Source: Yoonia tamlensis (lineage in GTDB: Bacteria > Pseudomonadota > Alphaproteobacteria > Rhodobacterales > Rhodobacteraceae). Taken from it: a stretch of DNA of 64,000 nucleotides. The stretch spans positions 1,328,097 through 1,392,096 of the forward strand of contig NZ_FOYP01000001.1 of the NCBI RefSeq assembly GCF_900115105.1. Direction: 5' to 3'. Below the pieces are notes generated by a model that saw only the letters and a program-made list of their open reading frames with translations, searched no databases and was not told the origin of the DNA. The position numbers were made by a program, and so were the translations under genes. Positions 19,001 to 26,965 of this stretch are shown one piece after another (within the stretch, counting starts at the first letter, position 1; every line of letters starts with the position of its first letter).

Positions 19001-19188
19001 GGCTTGCCTTTGGGCTCGGCTTTGCGTGGCTTGGCGGGGGGCTCGTGTTTGCGGCCATTCTGGCGCTGACGATCTGTGACGCGGTGGCAATCTGGCCGCC
19101 GGTTCTTTTGTTCATGATCGTCTTGGGGGTCGGGTTCCTGATTGCGTTCCATATCTATCAAGGCGCGCGCAATGGTCCTAAGCCCTGA
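16036..19188 (+). CDS. Envelope protein: signal peptide, PG-binding-like N-terminus, degenerate GH18-like domain, three C-terminal TMs
   Basis: This 1050-residue last gene of the eCIS operon overlaps the ATPase stop (ATGA). A Sec signal peptide covers residues 1-18 (predicted cleavage AQA|D). Residues 37-73 (DDIQLGLRSALDDDN then RLGAYTKQALVRLC) resemble a peptidoglycan-binding-1 module. Residues 80-600 are Ala-rich helices. From about 622 (IYSFYPYWFA) to 930 the pattern fits a GH18-like barrel, but the catalytic DxxDxDxE strand reads DGVTLIID (751-758), so chitinase-type catalysis is unlikely. Three hydrophobic helices (about 962-980, 992-1015, 1021-1042) end the protein, predicting a large periplasmic part anchored in the inner membrane. 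I infer a docking or gating component. It could instead be an unrelated co-transcribed envelope protein. Confidence 0.7.
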   Translation: MNRIFVAILVFLPAMAQADCRDLRSIADDPPSITQVDDIQLGLRSALDDDNILLSDSRLGAYTKQALVRLCQQVPLQTNAALTDATLELADAYGQLAALVPDWKQLSADTAFANALLPADDNAFNINVMAVVGAPAGTANRMLDQTGATDCADLTDTGLPALARAGQLALGALDPDIWPNAAQTCTALDLAGGAQATTDVLTSLGRIETALPAGVAQVLSPDFALWLGEDITTRGPRLVGSDAAVIALISDYRAANRAAAPRDYAGLYATLPASCQPATGALITDYISFDQTALDGLVDPVDISGLLADIAGQTFDSAADLSKAIDTALTGQVSTCTRDQIMRAVNSPDNLGRAFQLNPERAANLALVPEFAPSAPIIAEYIGLTAQSRAALLTGLRANLQTATSARIQAQVEAAAEVLAAAAEPMSDTFDTLPEGVPAFEPLEVSPTIGVTDATDSAVAATVTDADFRAALLGATYVPAPNVEVLRSDARKLLAPIAQDKIATSVNRDMIQLSGAVEARWGLTDSLTQAIAAAPAATAIQEVITDPAAAAELTALLGVEYPNARLLDTALAQLSPALSAVSIADIRANASRNIADTGAAYDTAIALPDCGCVSTRSASAQIYSFYPYWFAPQQDAPQDAAPGRMVDFSIVSRAAFYGLEFALSDEGTLVLHNEAQWTTGQRDFVNASHRHRAQADLALKLAGWDQWSDVQIATAVQKIVTLSEPYARTDRNDLAAWRAAFPYILDRPQVDGVTLIIDGYDGTAQHQPNIERLVSLVTLLAAELGPRDQTINLAFDLSLADSPASAPIFTDIKSLLTGSTPVVDYVLLFLERPTTDSKKMLRARMENGAFRGIDRARVLRRIIPVLPPSGHEHVLQSPAAGAAADAPDPGPFSQLADDLVYFHDNFAGVGFWPAPDPTAPETPTINAMFTQNWFTPRMPGFLAHYQSDMDRACTIICPNRSYVAAGAALIFLATALLVWRSFYSGFVDRLAFGLGFAWLGGGLVFAAILALTICDAVAIWPPVLLFMIVLGVGFLIAFHIYQGARNGPKP

Positions 19189-19296
19189 ACCCAACAGCAA
19201 CACAGCGCGCGATAATTTCCGCATGAGGGCTATTCACGCAATCCGCGGCCATGCATAAGTGCGCAAACGACCCCAAGCGAGACGGAGCAAACGCCG

Positions 19297-20274
19297 GTGA
19301 TTCTTCCTAACTACGATCTCTTTGTACTTTCTGCCGGCGCGATTCTCTTTGGTCTTTTTCTGCTGATTAAAGGCGGCGACTGGACAATCGACGCCGCGGT
19401 TTTCATCGCAGAGCGCACAGGGCTGTCACCGCTGTTTATCGGGGCTACGATCATTTCATTCGGCACGTCGGTGCCTGAATTGTTCACGTCGGTGAACGCA
19501 AACCTGCAAGGTTTCCCCGGGATCGCGCTGGGCAATGTGCTGGGGTCGAATATTGCCAATATCCTGCTGGTACTGGGCGCCACGGCGATTGTGTTCCAGA
19601 TCGAAGGCAAGGCGAAAGATCTAGCCAAAGATCTCTTTATGATGTTGCTGGCGACCGCGATTTTGACTTACGGCATGTATCAGGGCGTGTTTTCGATGCT
19701 CTTGGGTCTGGTGATGTTCGGGATCCTTGTCTGTTTTGTCTTTTATCAGTTCAAAACCGACAGTCTGGAGATCGAGATCGACGATGTTGATGATGACGCC
19801 GATTGTGCCATTTCATCGATGGGCATGGCGCTTGTGATCTTGTTGGCAGGGCTTTGCGCCTTGGCTTTGGGCGCTGAAATGCTGGTCAAAGGTGCGGTTG
19901 TCACCGGCACGTTGATTGGCGTACCAGAGGCGATTATCGGCATGACAGTCGTGGCCTTCGGGACCTCTTTGCCTGAACTATCGACATGTATTGCGGCCGC
20001 GCGCAAACAATCCGTCGGGTTGATTTTGGGCAATATCATTGGTTCGAACACCTTTAATATCCTGTCAATTGTTGCGCTGACCGCAATTATCAAACCGCTT
20101 GATGTGACACCGGTTCTGATGGGCATGCAGCTTTGGGCGACGGTTGGCATTGCCGTCGGCTTTAGCATCTGGATGCTTGTTGTCGGCAAGATCACCAAAC
20201 CCGTTGGCATCACGATGGTCACTGCATATGCTGCCTTTATGGCCTTGCAATACATCTTGCCAAACGGCGCCTGA
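19297..20274 (+). CDS. Calcium/sodium antiporter (CaCA family, YrbG-like)
   Basis: This 325-residue inner-membrane cation exchanger has the two inverted alpha-repeats of the family: ISFGTSVPEL (motif from G56) in the first half and VAFGTSLPEL (from G222) in the second, each followed by a GN-x-x-GSN helix (NVLGSNIANI, NIIGSNTFNI). About ten hydrophobic segments are visible, with an acidic cytoplasmic loop (EIEIDDVDDD) between the halves. Translation starts at GTG, with GGAG 9 bases upstream. It is a solitary gene after the eCIS operon; substrate choice (Ca2+ or K+/Na+) cannot be told from sequence. Confidence 0.92.
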   Translation: MILPNYDLFVLSAGAILFGLFLLIKGGDWTIDAAVFIAERTGLSPLFIGATIISFGTSVPELFTSVNANLQGFPGIALGNVLGSNIANILLVLGATAIVFQIEGKAKDLAKDLFMMLLATAILTYGMYQGVFSMLLGLVMFGILVCFVFYQFKTDSLEIEIDDVDDDADCAISSMGMALVILLAGLCALALGAEMLVKGAVVTGTLIGVPEAIIGMTVVAFGTSLPELSTCIAAARKQSVGLILGNIIGSNTFNILSIVALTAIIKPLDVTPVLMGMQLWATVGIAVGFSIWMLVVGKITKPVGITMVTAYAAFMALQYILPNGA

Positions 20275-20369
20275 CCGCCGCTGCGCAGTTTTTCCGCAAG
20301 CCCCGTTTCCATCCCCCTGCTGACAGCCTATACCAACGCAAGTTTCGGCAAATCTTGGGGATTCATACG

Positions 20370-21773
20370 ATGAGCAAAGCAGAAATCGGCCTGATCGGCT
20401 TGGGGACAATGGGGGCCGCACTGGCCTCGAATATTGCGGACAACGGGTTTGATATTGCCGTTTGGAACCGCACCAGCAGCGTCACAGATGCGTTTCATGC
20501 TAACGCCGGTGATCTGGCCGCTAGGATCACACCGACGCAGACACTTGTCGATTTTGTCGCCGCCATCGCCGAGCCACGTGCGATCATCCTGATGGTGCCT
20601 GCAGGTCAGCCAGTCGACGATCAAATCGCTGCGTTGCGCCCCTTGCTGGGCGATAATGACCTGATCATCGACGCAGGCAATGCCAATTTCCACGACACCA
20701 ACCGCCGCGCGGTTGAGGCTGGCGATCTGCCGTTCTTGGGCATCGGTGTGTCCGGCGGCGAAGAAGGCGCGCGTTTTGGTCCGTCAATCATGGGTGGCGG
20801 CAAACGTGAATATTGGGACCGTGTGGCCCATATCCTTAGCGCGATTTCCGCCAAGCATGAAACCACCGCCTGCGCTACATGGATGGGCCAAGCGGGCGCC
20901 GGACATTTTGTCAAAGCCGTGCATAACGGAATTGAATACGCCGATATGCAGATGATCGCCGAAGTTTACGGCATCATGCGTGACGGGATGGGTATGGATA
21001 ACGCGGCCATCGCGGCGACATTCGCCAAATGGGATCAGGGCCCGCTAAAATCCTACCTGATTGAAATTTCTGGCAAAGTTGCCGCTGCCATTGATCCGGC
21101 GACGGGTCAGCCGATGCTTGACGTGATCGTGGACGCCGCCGGCCAGAAAGGCACCGGTCGCTGGACCGCCATCGAGGCACAGCATCTTGCAGCACCCATC
21201 CCCGCGATCGAGGCTGCCGTTGTCGCACGCAACCTGTCGTCGCAGCTTGAAACCCGCGCCGCCGGTGAAGCACTGTTTGGCACGGGGCCGCGCAAGCTAC
21301 CGCATGACGCCCTGGGCTTGGACACATTGGAACAGGCGCTGATGGTCGGCAAAATCCTGTGCTACGCGCAAGGCTTTGACATGATCAGCAAGGCATCGGT
21401 TGAATTCGGCTGGGATCTACCCCTGCCCGAGATCGCCAAAGTCTGGCGCGCCGGCTGTATTATCCGCTCGGATATGCTGGATGATATGGCACAGGCCCTT
21501 GGCGAAGACGCGAACCGCAACCTTTTGTTTGCACCGCGTTTTGCCGATATCGTCAAGGCCAACCATGATGCGCTGCGCCAGACGGTGGCCATGGGTGCGC
21601 TGCACGGTGTCGCCCTGCCCGCCTTGTCGTCCGGGCTTGCCTATTTCGACGCTTTGCGGACTGCGCGCGGCACCGCCAATATGATCCAGGGCCAGCGTGA
21701 TTTCTTTGGCGCGCACGGGTTTGCGCGCACCGATGGCGGATCAGGCCACCATGGCCCATGGGGCAATAGCTGA
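20370..21773 (+). CDS. gnd: 6-phosphogluconate dehydrogenase, decarboxylating (NADP-dependent)
   Basis: This 467-residue enzyme oxidises and decarboxylates 6-phosphogluconate to ribulose 5-phosphate in the pentose phosphate pathway. It shows the Rossmann motif GLIGLGTMGAALA near the N-terminus, NRT after beta2, the signature GVSGGEEGARFGPS, the catalytic region GHFVKAVHNGIEY and a C-terminal tail with GSGHHGPWG. The ATG at 20370 is preferred over an upstream TTG because TTGGGGA lies 8 bases before it. Full length for the homodimeric type. It is convergent with phoB across a palindrome. Confidence 0.95.
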   Translation: MSKAEIGLIGLGTMGAALASNIADNGFDIAVWNRTSSVTDAFHANAGDLAARITPTQTLVDFVAAIAEPRAIILMVPAGQPVDDQIAALRPLLGDNDLIIDAGNANFHDTNRRAVEAGDLPFLGIGVSGGEEGARFGPSIMGGGKREYWDRVAHILSAISAKHETTACATWMGQAGAGHFVKAVHNGIEYADMQMIAEVYGIMRDGMGMDNAAIAATFAKWDQGPLKSYLIEISGKVAAAIDPATGQPMLDVIVDAAGQKGTGRWTAIEAQHLAAPIPAIEAAVVARNLSSQLETRAAGEALFGTGPRKLPHDALGLDTLEQALMVGKILCYAQGFDMISKASVEFGWDLPLPEIAKVWRAGCIIRSDMLDDMAQALGEDANRNLLFAPRFADIVKANHDALRQTVAMGALHGVALPALSSGLAYFDALRTARGTANMIQGQRDFFGAHGFARTDGGSGHHGPWGNS

Positions 21774-21783
21774 TAAAACGTAG

Positions 21784-21801
21784 GGTGGGTTTTAACCCAC
21801 C
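21784..21801. repeat. Palindromic element GGTGGGTTTTAACCCACC (bidirectional terminator-like)
   Basis: A perfect 8-base inverted repeat with a two-base centre lies between the convergent gnd and phoB stops and runs up to the phoB stop codon. The extended form TAGGGTGGGT...CCACCTTACCCC recurs, imperfectly, at 51623-51650. The palindrome could stop transcription from both sides, though neither side has a clear T-run. Confidence 0.7.
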
Positions 21802-22488
21802 TTACCCCAACGCATAACCTGCACCACGCACCGTGCGCACCGGATCAGCGCCGCCGTGCTGCGTCAGCACTTTGCGCAAGCGCCCGACATGTACATCTAC
21901 GGTGCGCGTATCGACATAGATGTCGCGCCCCCAAACACGGTCCAGCAGCATATCGCGCGACCAGACCCGACCGGGTTTTTCCATAAACGTGGTCAGCAGC
22001 CGAAATTCTGTCGGCCCCAGTTTGAGCGGCGCATCATTGCGGGTGACGCGGTGCGTTTCCGCATCCAGCACGATATCGTCATAGGTCAGCGTCTGCCCGA
22101 CAGTGCCCGGACGCACGCGGCGCAGCTGGCTGCGCACACGCGCCATCAATTCGGACACGGAATACGGTTTGACAACATAATCGTCCGCGCCCGTTTCCAG
22201 CCCGCGCACCTTGTCGACCTCTTCCGAGCGTGCAGACAGCATAATCACGGGAATGCCACTTGTATCGGGTCTAACCTTTAACCGGCGACAGACCTCGATG
22301 CCCGAAAGATGCGGCATCATCCAGTCAAGAATGATCACATCGGGGGTGTCTTCATCCACGCAAATCAGCCCTTCCTCGCCGTTTTCGGCGCGCGTGACGC
22401 GGATCCCTTCGGCCTCGAGATTATAGGCCAGAACTTCGCGTTGGGCTGCTTCGTCCTCGACGACCAGAACATGCGGTTGCTGTGCCAT
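21802..22488 (-). CDS. phoB: Phosphate regulon response regulator
   Basis: This 228-residue OmpR-family regulator is activated by PhoR under phosphate starvation and binds PHO boxes. The receiver domain has the acidic pair E11/D12, the phosphoacceptor D55 (VIILDWMMP) and K107. The winged helix occupies about 130-226, with EFRLLTTFMEKPGRVWSRDMLL and the recognition segment RTVDVHVGRLRKVL. It is the last gene of the phoR-pst operon, 5 bases after phoU. It fits the normal length of PhoB. Confidence 0.97.
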   Translation of the reverse strand: MAQQPHVLVVEDEAAQREVLAYNLEAEGIRVTRAENGEEGLICVDEDTPDVIILDWMMPHLSGIEVCRRLKVRPDTSGIPVIMLSARSEEVDKVRGLETGADDYVVKPYSVSELMARVRSQLRRVRPGTVGQTLTYDDIVLDAETHRVTRNDAPLKLGPTEFRLLTTFMEKPGRVWSRDMLLDRVWGRDIYVDTRTVDVHVGRLRKVLTQHGGADPVRTVRGAGYALG

Positions 22489-22493
22489 TTGAC

Positions 22494-23201
22494 TTACCCA
22501 GTTTCGACCACAAAGGCGGTTTTGTCACCCTTGGGGCGCGCTTCTTCGGGCATTTCGCCGGTGACAAGATAGATCACCTGCTCGGCCATATTGGTGGTCA
22601 AATCGCCCATGCGTTCGATGTTTTTTGCCATGAAATGCAGGTGCATGCAGGCTGTAATATTGCGCGGGTCTTCCATCATGAATGTCAGGAATTCGCGGAA
22701 CAGGGCGTTATACATCTGGTCAACTTCTTGGTCGCGCTGGCGCACCACCTCGGCCAGTTCCGCATCACCGCGCACATAGGCGTCCAACGTGTCCTTGAGC
22801 ATCTGTTCCACTTCACGCGCCATCCGGCGCAGCGCCGTATCCGCGCCGGGCACAGGGTTCATTTCAACCAGCACGCTTGTGCGTTTGGCGATGTTTTTTG
22901 CGTAATCCCCGATCCGTTCCAAGGATGCAGACAGACGCAGCACAGACAGAATTGTGCGCAGATCCTTGGACACCGGCGCGCGCAGTGCAATTGTGCGGGC
23001 GGCTTCTTCGTTGATCTGCTCTTCGAGCGCGTCAATTGCCTCGTCAGCCTTGCGGACGGCTTCGGCCATTTCCACATCGCGGTTGGCAAGCGAATTTGCC
23101 GCGCGCAAGATTGCTTCTTCGACCAGCCCGCCCATTTGCATGATCAGCGTGGTGATCCCTTCAAGGTCACGGTCATAAGCGGATGAAATATGTGCGTTCA
23201 T
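22494..23201 (-). CDS. phoU: Phosphate signalling complex protein PhoU
   Basis: This 235-residue all-helical protein links the Pst transporter to PhoR and represses the Pho response in high phosphate. Two PhoU repeats are visible (residues about 15-105 and 120-210), each with the acidic metal-cluster motif region (EEQINEEAARTIAL; DQEVDQMYNALFREF). It lies between pstB and phoB, the usual position. Full length. Confidence 0.97.
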   Translation of the reverse strand: MNAHISSAYDRDLEGITTLIMQMGGLVEEAILRAANSLANRDVEMAEAVRKADEAIDALEEQINEEAARTIALRAPVSKDLRTILSVLRLSASLERIGDYAKNIAKRTSVLVEMNPVPGADTALRRMAREVEQMLKDTLDAYVRGDAELAEVVRQRDQEVDQMYNALFREFLTFMMEDPRNITACMHLHFMAKNIERMGDLTTNMAEQVIYLVTGEMPEEARPKGDKTAFVVETG

Positions 23202-23213
23202 CGGTCTGGCTCC

Positions 23214-24017
23214 TTACCCGATCCGGCCGGAAATATAGCTTTCCGTGCGCGGGTCTTGGGGGTTGGTGAAAATCTTGTCTGTGTCGTCAAATTCAACGAG
23301 GTTACCTAGGTGAAAAAACGCTGTTTTCTGGCTGACGCGCGCGGCCTGCTGCATCGAATGGGTCACGATGACAACCGAAAAGCTTTGGCGCAATTCATCG
23401 ATCAGTTCTTCGACCTGCGCCGTCGCAATCGGATCAAGCGCCGAGCAAGGCTCGTCCATCAACAAGACTTCGGGCGCGGTTGCAATGGCGCGTGCGATGC
23501 ACAGCCGCTGCTGTTGCCCGCCCGACATGCCGGTGCCTGCCTCATGGAGCCGGTCCTTGGCCTCGTTCCAAAGTGCGGCCTTGCTCAAAGAGCTTTCGAC
23601 GATTTCGTCCAGATCGGACTTGGTCTTGGCCAGCCCGTGGATTTTCGGTCCATAAGCCACATTGTCATAAATCGATTTCGGGAAGGGATTGGGTTTTTGG
23701 AACACCATCCCCACCTTGGCACGCAGTTGCACCGGATCAACCCGCGGGTCATAGATATCTTCGCCGTCGATATGGATATCGCCCGTCACGCGGCAGATAT
23801 CAATCGTGTCGTTCATCCGGTTCAGGCAGCGCAGAAACGTGGATTTGCCGCAGCCTGACGGCCCGATAAAGGCGGTCACGGTCTTATCCGAGATCGCGAC
23901 GTTTACGTCTTTGATCGCATGGGTTTCGCCATAAAAAACCTGGACGTTTTTGGCTGTGATTTTATTGTCTTGCATGGTGCCTACCGCCCGATCTACGTGA
24001 TATTTGTCGTCTAACAT
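23214..24017 (-). CDS. pstB: Phosphate ABC transporter ATP-binding protein
   Basis: This 267-residue ABC ATPase powers PstSCA phosphate uptake. Walker A is GPSGCGKST at 52-60; the CLNRMND segment that follows is typical of PstB. The ABC signature reads MSGGQQQR, Walker B is VLLMDEP and the switch His is in VTHSMQQA. The ATG at 24017 is kept because AAGGAAAG precedes it; an internal Met15 (MQDNKI) is the alternative start that would match shorter family members. It is followed by phoU after 12 bases. Confidence 0.97.
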   Translation of the reverse strand: MLDDKYHVDRAVGTMQDNKITAKNVQVFYGETHAIKDVNVAISDKTVTAFIGPSGCGKSTFLRCLNRMNDTIDICRVTGDIHIDGEDIYDPRVDPVQLRAKVGMVFQKPNPFPKSIYDNVAYGPKIHGLAKTKSDLDEIVESSLSKAALWNEAKDRLHEAGTGMSGGQQQRLCIARAIATAPEVLLMDEPCSALDPIATAQVEELIDELRQSFSVVIVTHSMQQAARVSQKTAFFHLGNLVEFDDTDKIFTNPQDPRTESYISGRIG

Positions 24018-24026
24018 GATCTTTCC

Positions 24027-25373
24027 TTACCACCGGCGTTCAAAACGGCGGCGCAAAATGATCGCTATGATGTTCATCGTCATGAGAAACACCAGCAGGA
24101 TGATGATACCGCCCCAAGCGCGCTCGTAATATGCAGGGTCGGCGCGTTTCGCCCATTCGAAAATCTGGGCGGGCATGGCCGAGTTCGGATCAAGAAACCC
24201 AGAGGCAATTCCGTCAGGATAGTTTGACGCAATGTAACCCACCATCCCGATCAAAAGCAGTGGCGCGGTTTCACCCAAGGCCTGTGCCAACCCGATGATT
24301 GTGCCGGTCAAAATTCCAGGCATCGCCAATGGCAGCACGTGGTGGAACACGGTTTGCATTTCGGATGCACCCACCCCCAATGCCGCAGCGCGGATCGATG
24401 GCGGCACAGCTTTAAGCGATGCGCGCGTTGAAATCACGATTGTCGGCAGGGTCATCAGCGTCAGCGTCAGCCCCCCCACAAGCGGCGCCGATTGCGGCAG
24501 ATGCGCGAACTGGATGAATACAGCCAGCCCCAGAATACCAAACACAATGGACGGCACCGCAGCAAGGTTGGAAATATTCACCTCGATCAGATCGGTGATC
24601 CAGTTTTGCGGCGCAAATTCTTCAAGATAGATCGACGCGGCAACCCCGATGGGCAGCGACAGCAGCAAAACGACCAGCATCATAAACACCGATCCCAGCA
24701 TCGCGACCCCCATGCCCGCCTGTTCGGGGCGGCTTTCGGATGCGTCGGACCCCAGAATAAAGTCCCAGTTGAACTTGCGCGCAACCCCACCGGTTTCAAT
24801 CAGCGCATCGACCAAATCCAGATGCGCCGCATCAAGGTTCTTGTCACGCGCCAGATCTTCGCGGGTCACACGGCCTTTTAAATAGCCGTCCACCCGCGAG
24901 GAGGCCAAAAGCTCGAATGCTATGGTTTGCCCGATCAAATCGGGGTTTGCGATCACCGCGTCACGCACGGCCGCACCGGCCGATGATGACAACATCTTTT
25001 TAAGATCACCGTCTTCGACTTCGGTCTCGATCCCAGCAACTGCAGCGACAAGCGCATCCTCGATCAACGGGTTATAGCCAAAGGTCGAGACCTTCTTGAT
25101 ATCTTCGATATCGCGGTTGCCGTTTTTATCCAGCACATCTGCGGGCAATGCGATTTCGATGGTTACAAATGTCTGCGTGAATGCAGGCACCCCGTTGCGG
25201 ATGATCGCAAAAAGCAGCACCGCAAGAAACAGGATACTAAACCCGAGCGCGGCAATACCGTAGGCCTTGAACCTTGTTTCTGCTGCATTACGTTTGCGGG
25301 TCCGCGCGTCTTGGGTCAGCAGGGATTTTCCCTGTTGCGCAGGCGCAGCCATATCAGCGGTGTCTTGGGTCAT
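24027..25373 (-). CDS. pstA: Phosphate ABC transporter permease PstA, with N-terminal extension
   Basis: This 448-residue permease is longer than E. coli PstA (about 300). After a first membrane helix (about 36-60) there is a polar region to about 220 matching the DUF3333 type, then the six-helix transport core. The core has the EAA-like loop (ASLKAVPPSIRAAALGVGASEMQTVFHHVLPLAMPGILTG) expected to contact PstB. The extra segment should be periplasmic. It overlaps pstC by four bases (ATGA). Confidence 0.95.
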   Translation of the reverse strand: MTQDTADMAAPAQQGKSLLTQDARTRKRNAAETRFKAYGIAALGFSILFLAVLLFAIIRNGVPAFTQTFVTIEIALPADVLDKNGNRDIEDIKKVSTFGYNPLIEDALVAAVAGIETEVEDGDLKKMLSSSAGAAVRDAVIANPDLIGQTIAFELLASSRVDGYLKGRVTREDLARDKNLDAAHLDLVDALIETGGVARKFNWDFILGSDASESRPEQAGMGVAMLGSVFMMLVVLLLSLPIGVAASIYLEEFAPQNWITDLIEVNISNLAAVPSIVFGILGLAVFIQFAHLPQSAPLVGGLTLTLMTLPTIVISTRASLKAVPPSIRAAALGVGASEMQTVFHHVLPLAMPGILTGTIIGLAQALGETAPLLLIGMVGYIASNYPDGIASGFLDPNSAMPAQIFEWAKRADPAYYERAWGGIIILLVFLMTMNIIAIILRRRFERRW

Positions 25374-26851
25374 TCGTACTGTTCCCGATATTTGCGCACG
25401 ATATAAAGTGCGAGGATATTCAGCGCCAAGGTGATCACAAACAGCGTCATCCCCAGCGCAAAAGCCACAAGCGTTTCAGGGCTGTTGAATTCACCGTCGC
25501 CAGTTAGTTGGCTGACGATTTTGGCGGTGACCGTGGTCATCGCGTCAAAGGGGTTCATTGACAGGGCGGCTGCAGCCCCTGCCCCCATGACAACAATCAT
25601 GGTTTCGCCAATCGCGCGGGATGCCGCCAGCAGCACCGCGCCAACAATCCCCGGAAGCGCCGCGGGCAAGATCACCTGCCGCACGGTTTCAGAATGGGTT
25701 GCCCCAAGCCCGAGCGATCCGTCACGCATGGATTGCGGCACTGCATTGATAATATCGTCCGACAGCGATGATACAAACGGGATCAACATAAACCCCATCA
25801 CGAGACCCGCCGTAATTGCCGCTGTTCCGCCCGACATCCAGCCAAGCTGAAACACGCCGTTGGCGCCAAAGGCGTTCAGCAAAAGCGGCCCGACTGTCAG
25901 CAGCGCAAACAAACCGTAAACAATTGTTGGCACCCCAGCGAGCACTTCGACCATTGGTTTGGCAAAGGCGCGCACGCGCGGTGACGCATATTCCGACAGG
26001 TAGATTGCCGCAAACAGCCCGACCGGCACCGCAACAATCAACGCAATCAGCGAAATAAACAGCGTCCCCCAGATCAGCGGCAAGAACCCCAGATCAGAAT
26101 GCCCGCCGCGCCCAGAGAAGCTCGGCTCCCAGCGGGTACCAAAAAAGAAATCTTTTGCGGGAAAGGCTTTGAAAAACTCGATCGTGTTGAAAACAAGCGA
26201 CAAAACAATGCCCACCGTCGTCAACACAGCAACAGAAGCTGCGGCAATCAACATCAGCTTGATCGCGCCTTCGACATAGCGGCGGGCGCGGAAATCCTTG
26301 TTGGTCAATTTGTATGCAATTGCTGCCCCAACAAGGGCCAGACCGACAATGGTGACGACCCGCAACATGTTCCCGAATGCGGTGGCGGCGCGGTAGCGTT
26401 GCGCCAATGCCAATGTCTGCGCGTCAACATCCGCCCCGAGCGCCACACCAACCGAGGCCAGCATGGCGCGGACATCAGTTGTTTCAACGTTCAGCGTTTG
26501 CGCATCGTTTTCGGTCATCGCGCCCTGGGCCACGGCGGCATCCAGCCCCCCTGCGATCCGGTTTACATCAGCCATCGCAAGCGAACGTGCACCCTCATCG
26601 GCGGCAATATCGGCGGGCAGATATTGTGTCAGCGCGCTGTTAACCAGCAACGGTTGCGCAATCGCCCATACCAAAAGCACAAGCAGCGCAGGCCCCGCTG
26701 CGGCAATTGCCGCATTTGCACCGTAATAGACCGGCAGCGAATGCAATTGCCGCGGATCCGACCCTGCGGATGCAAACGCGCGTCTGCGTGCGAAAAAGTA
26801 ACCTGCAGAGGCGATCACCAGTACAATCGCGATAATCCAAATTGCCGGCAT
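25370..26851 (-). CDS. pstC: Phosphate ABC transporter permease PstC, with N-terminal extension
   Basis: This 493-residue permease is longer than E. coli PstC (about 320). The N-terminus has two or three extra hydrophobic helices and a periplasmic-like region (about 80-160) before the conserved core. The core contains the SGRGGHSDLGFLPLIWGT segment and the coupling loop DGSLGLGATHSETVRQVILPAALPG. Its partner PstA is also extended, suggesting paired periplasmic additions. ATG at 26851; the gene is separated from pstS by a hairpin terminator. Confidence 0.95.
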   Translation of the reverse strand: MPAIWIIAIVLVIASAGYFFARRRAFASAGSDPRQLHSLPVYYGANAAIAAAGPALLVLLVWAIAQPLLVNSALTQYLPADIAADEGARSLAMADVNRIAGGLDAAVAQGAMTENDAQTLNVETTDVRAMLASVGVALGADVDAQTLALAQRYRAATAFGNMLRVVTIVGLALVGAAIAYKLTNKDFRARRYVEGAIKLMLIAAASVAVLTTVGIVLSLVFNTIEFFKAFPAKDFFFGTRWEPSFSGRGGHSDLGFLPLIWGTLFISLIALIVAVPVGLFAAIYLSEYASPRVRAFAKPMVEVLAGVPTIVYGLFALLTVGPLLLNAFGANGVFQLGWMSGGTAAITAGLVMGFMLIPFVSSLSDDIINAVPQSMRDGSLGLGATHSETVRQVILPAALPGIVGAVLLAASRAIGETMIVVMGAGAAAALSMNPFDAMTTVTAKIVSQLTGDGEFNSPETLVAFALGMTLFVITLALNILALYIVRKYREQYE

Positions 26852-26925
26852 GGCAGCGCAACCCCTTTTAGGTCAGTAATCTACTTGGGCCGCCTATACC
26901 AAAGACAGCGCCAAGAACAAAGTCA

Positions 26926-26947
26926 GGGCACCCCAAAAGGGATGCCC
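26926..26947 (-). terminator. Hairpin between pstS and pstC
   Basis: On the minus strand a 9-base-pair stem (one G-U pair) closes a TTTT loop: GGGCATCCC, TTTT, GGGGTGCCC. It sits 19 bases after the pstS stop and 75 bases before pstC. No strong T-run follows, so it probably acts as an attenuator or mRNA-stabilising hairpin, allowing PstS to be made in excess over the membrane parts. Confidence 0.75.
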
Positions 26948-26965
26948 CGTGTCTCAATACTTTGA

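Noticed and set aside
1-19188. Type VI secretion system or contractile prophage
   Set aside because: There is no TssJ/TssL/TssM membrane complex, no double-AAA ClpV, and no capsid, portal, terminase, lysis or integrase gene. LysM hub, DUF5908, CIS_TMP and a single-AAA ATPase point to eCIS.
16036-19188. Active chitinase effector of the injection system
   Set aside because: The GH18 catalytic DxxDxDxE strand is degenerate, and the signal peptide and three membrane helices do not fit a cargo protein loaded into a cytoplasmic tube.
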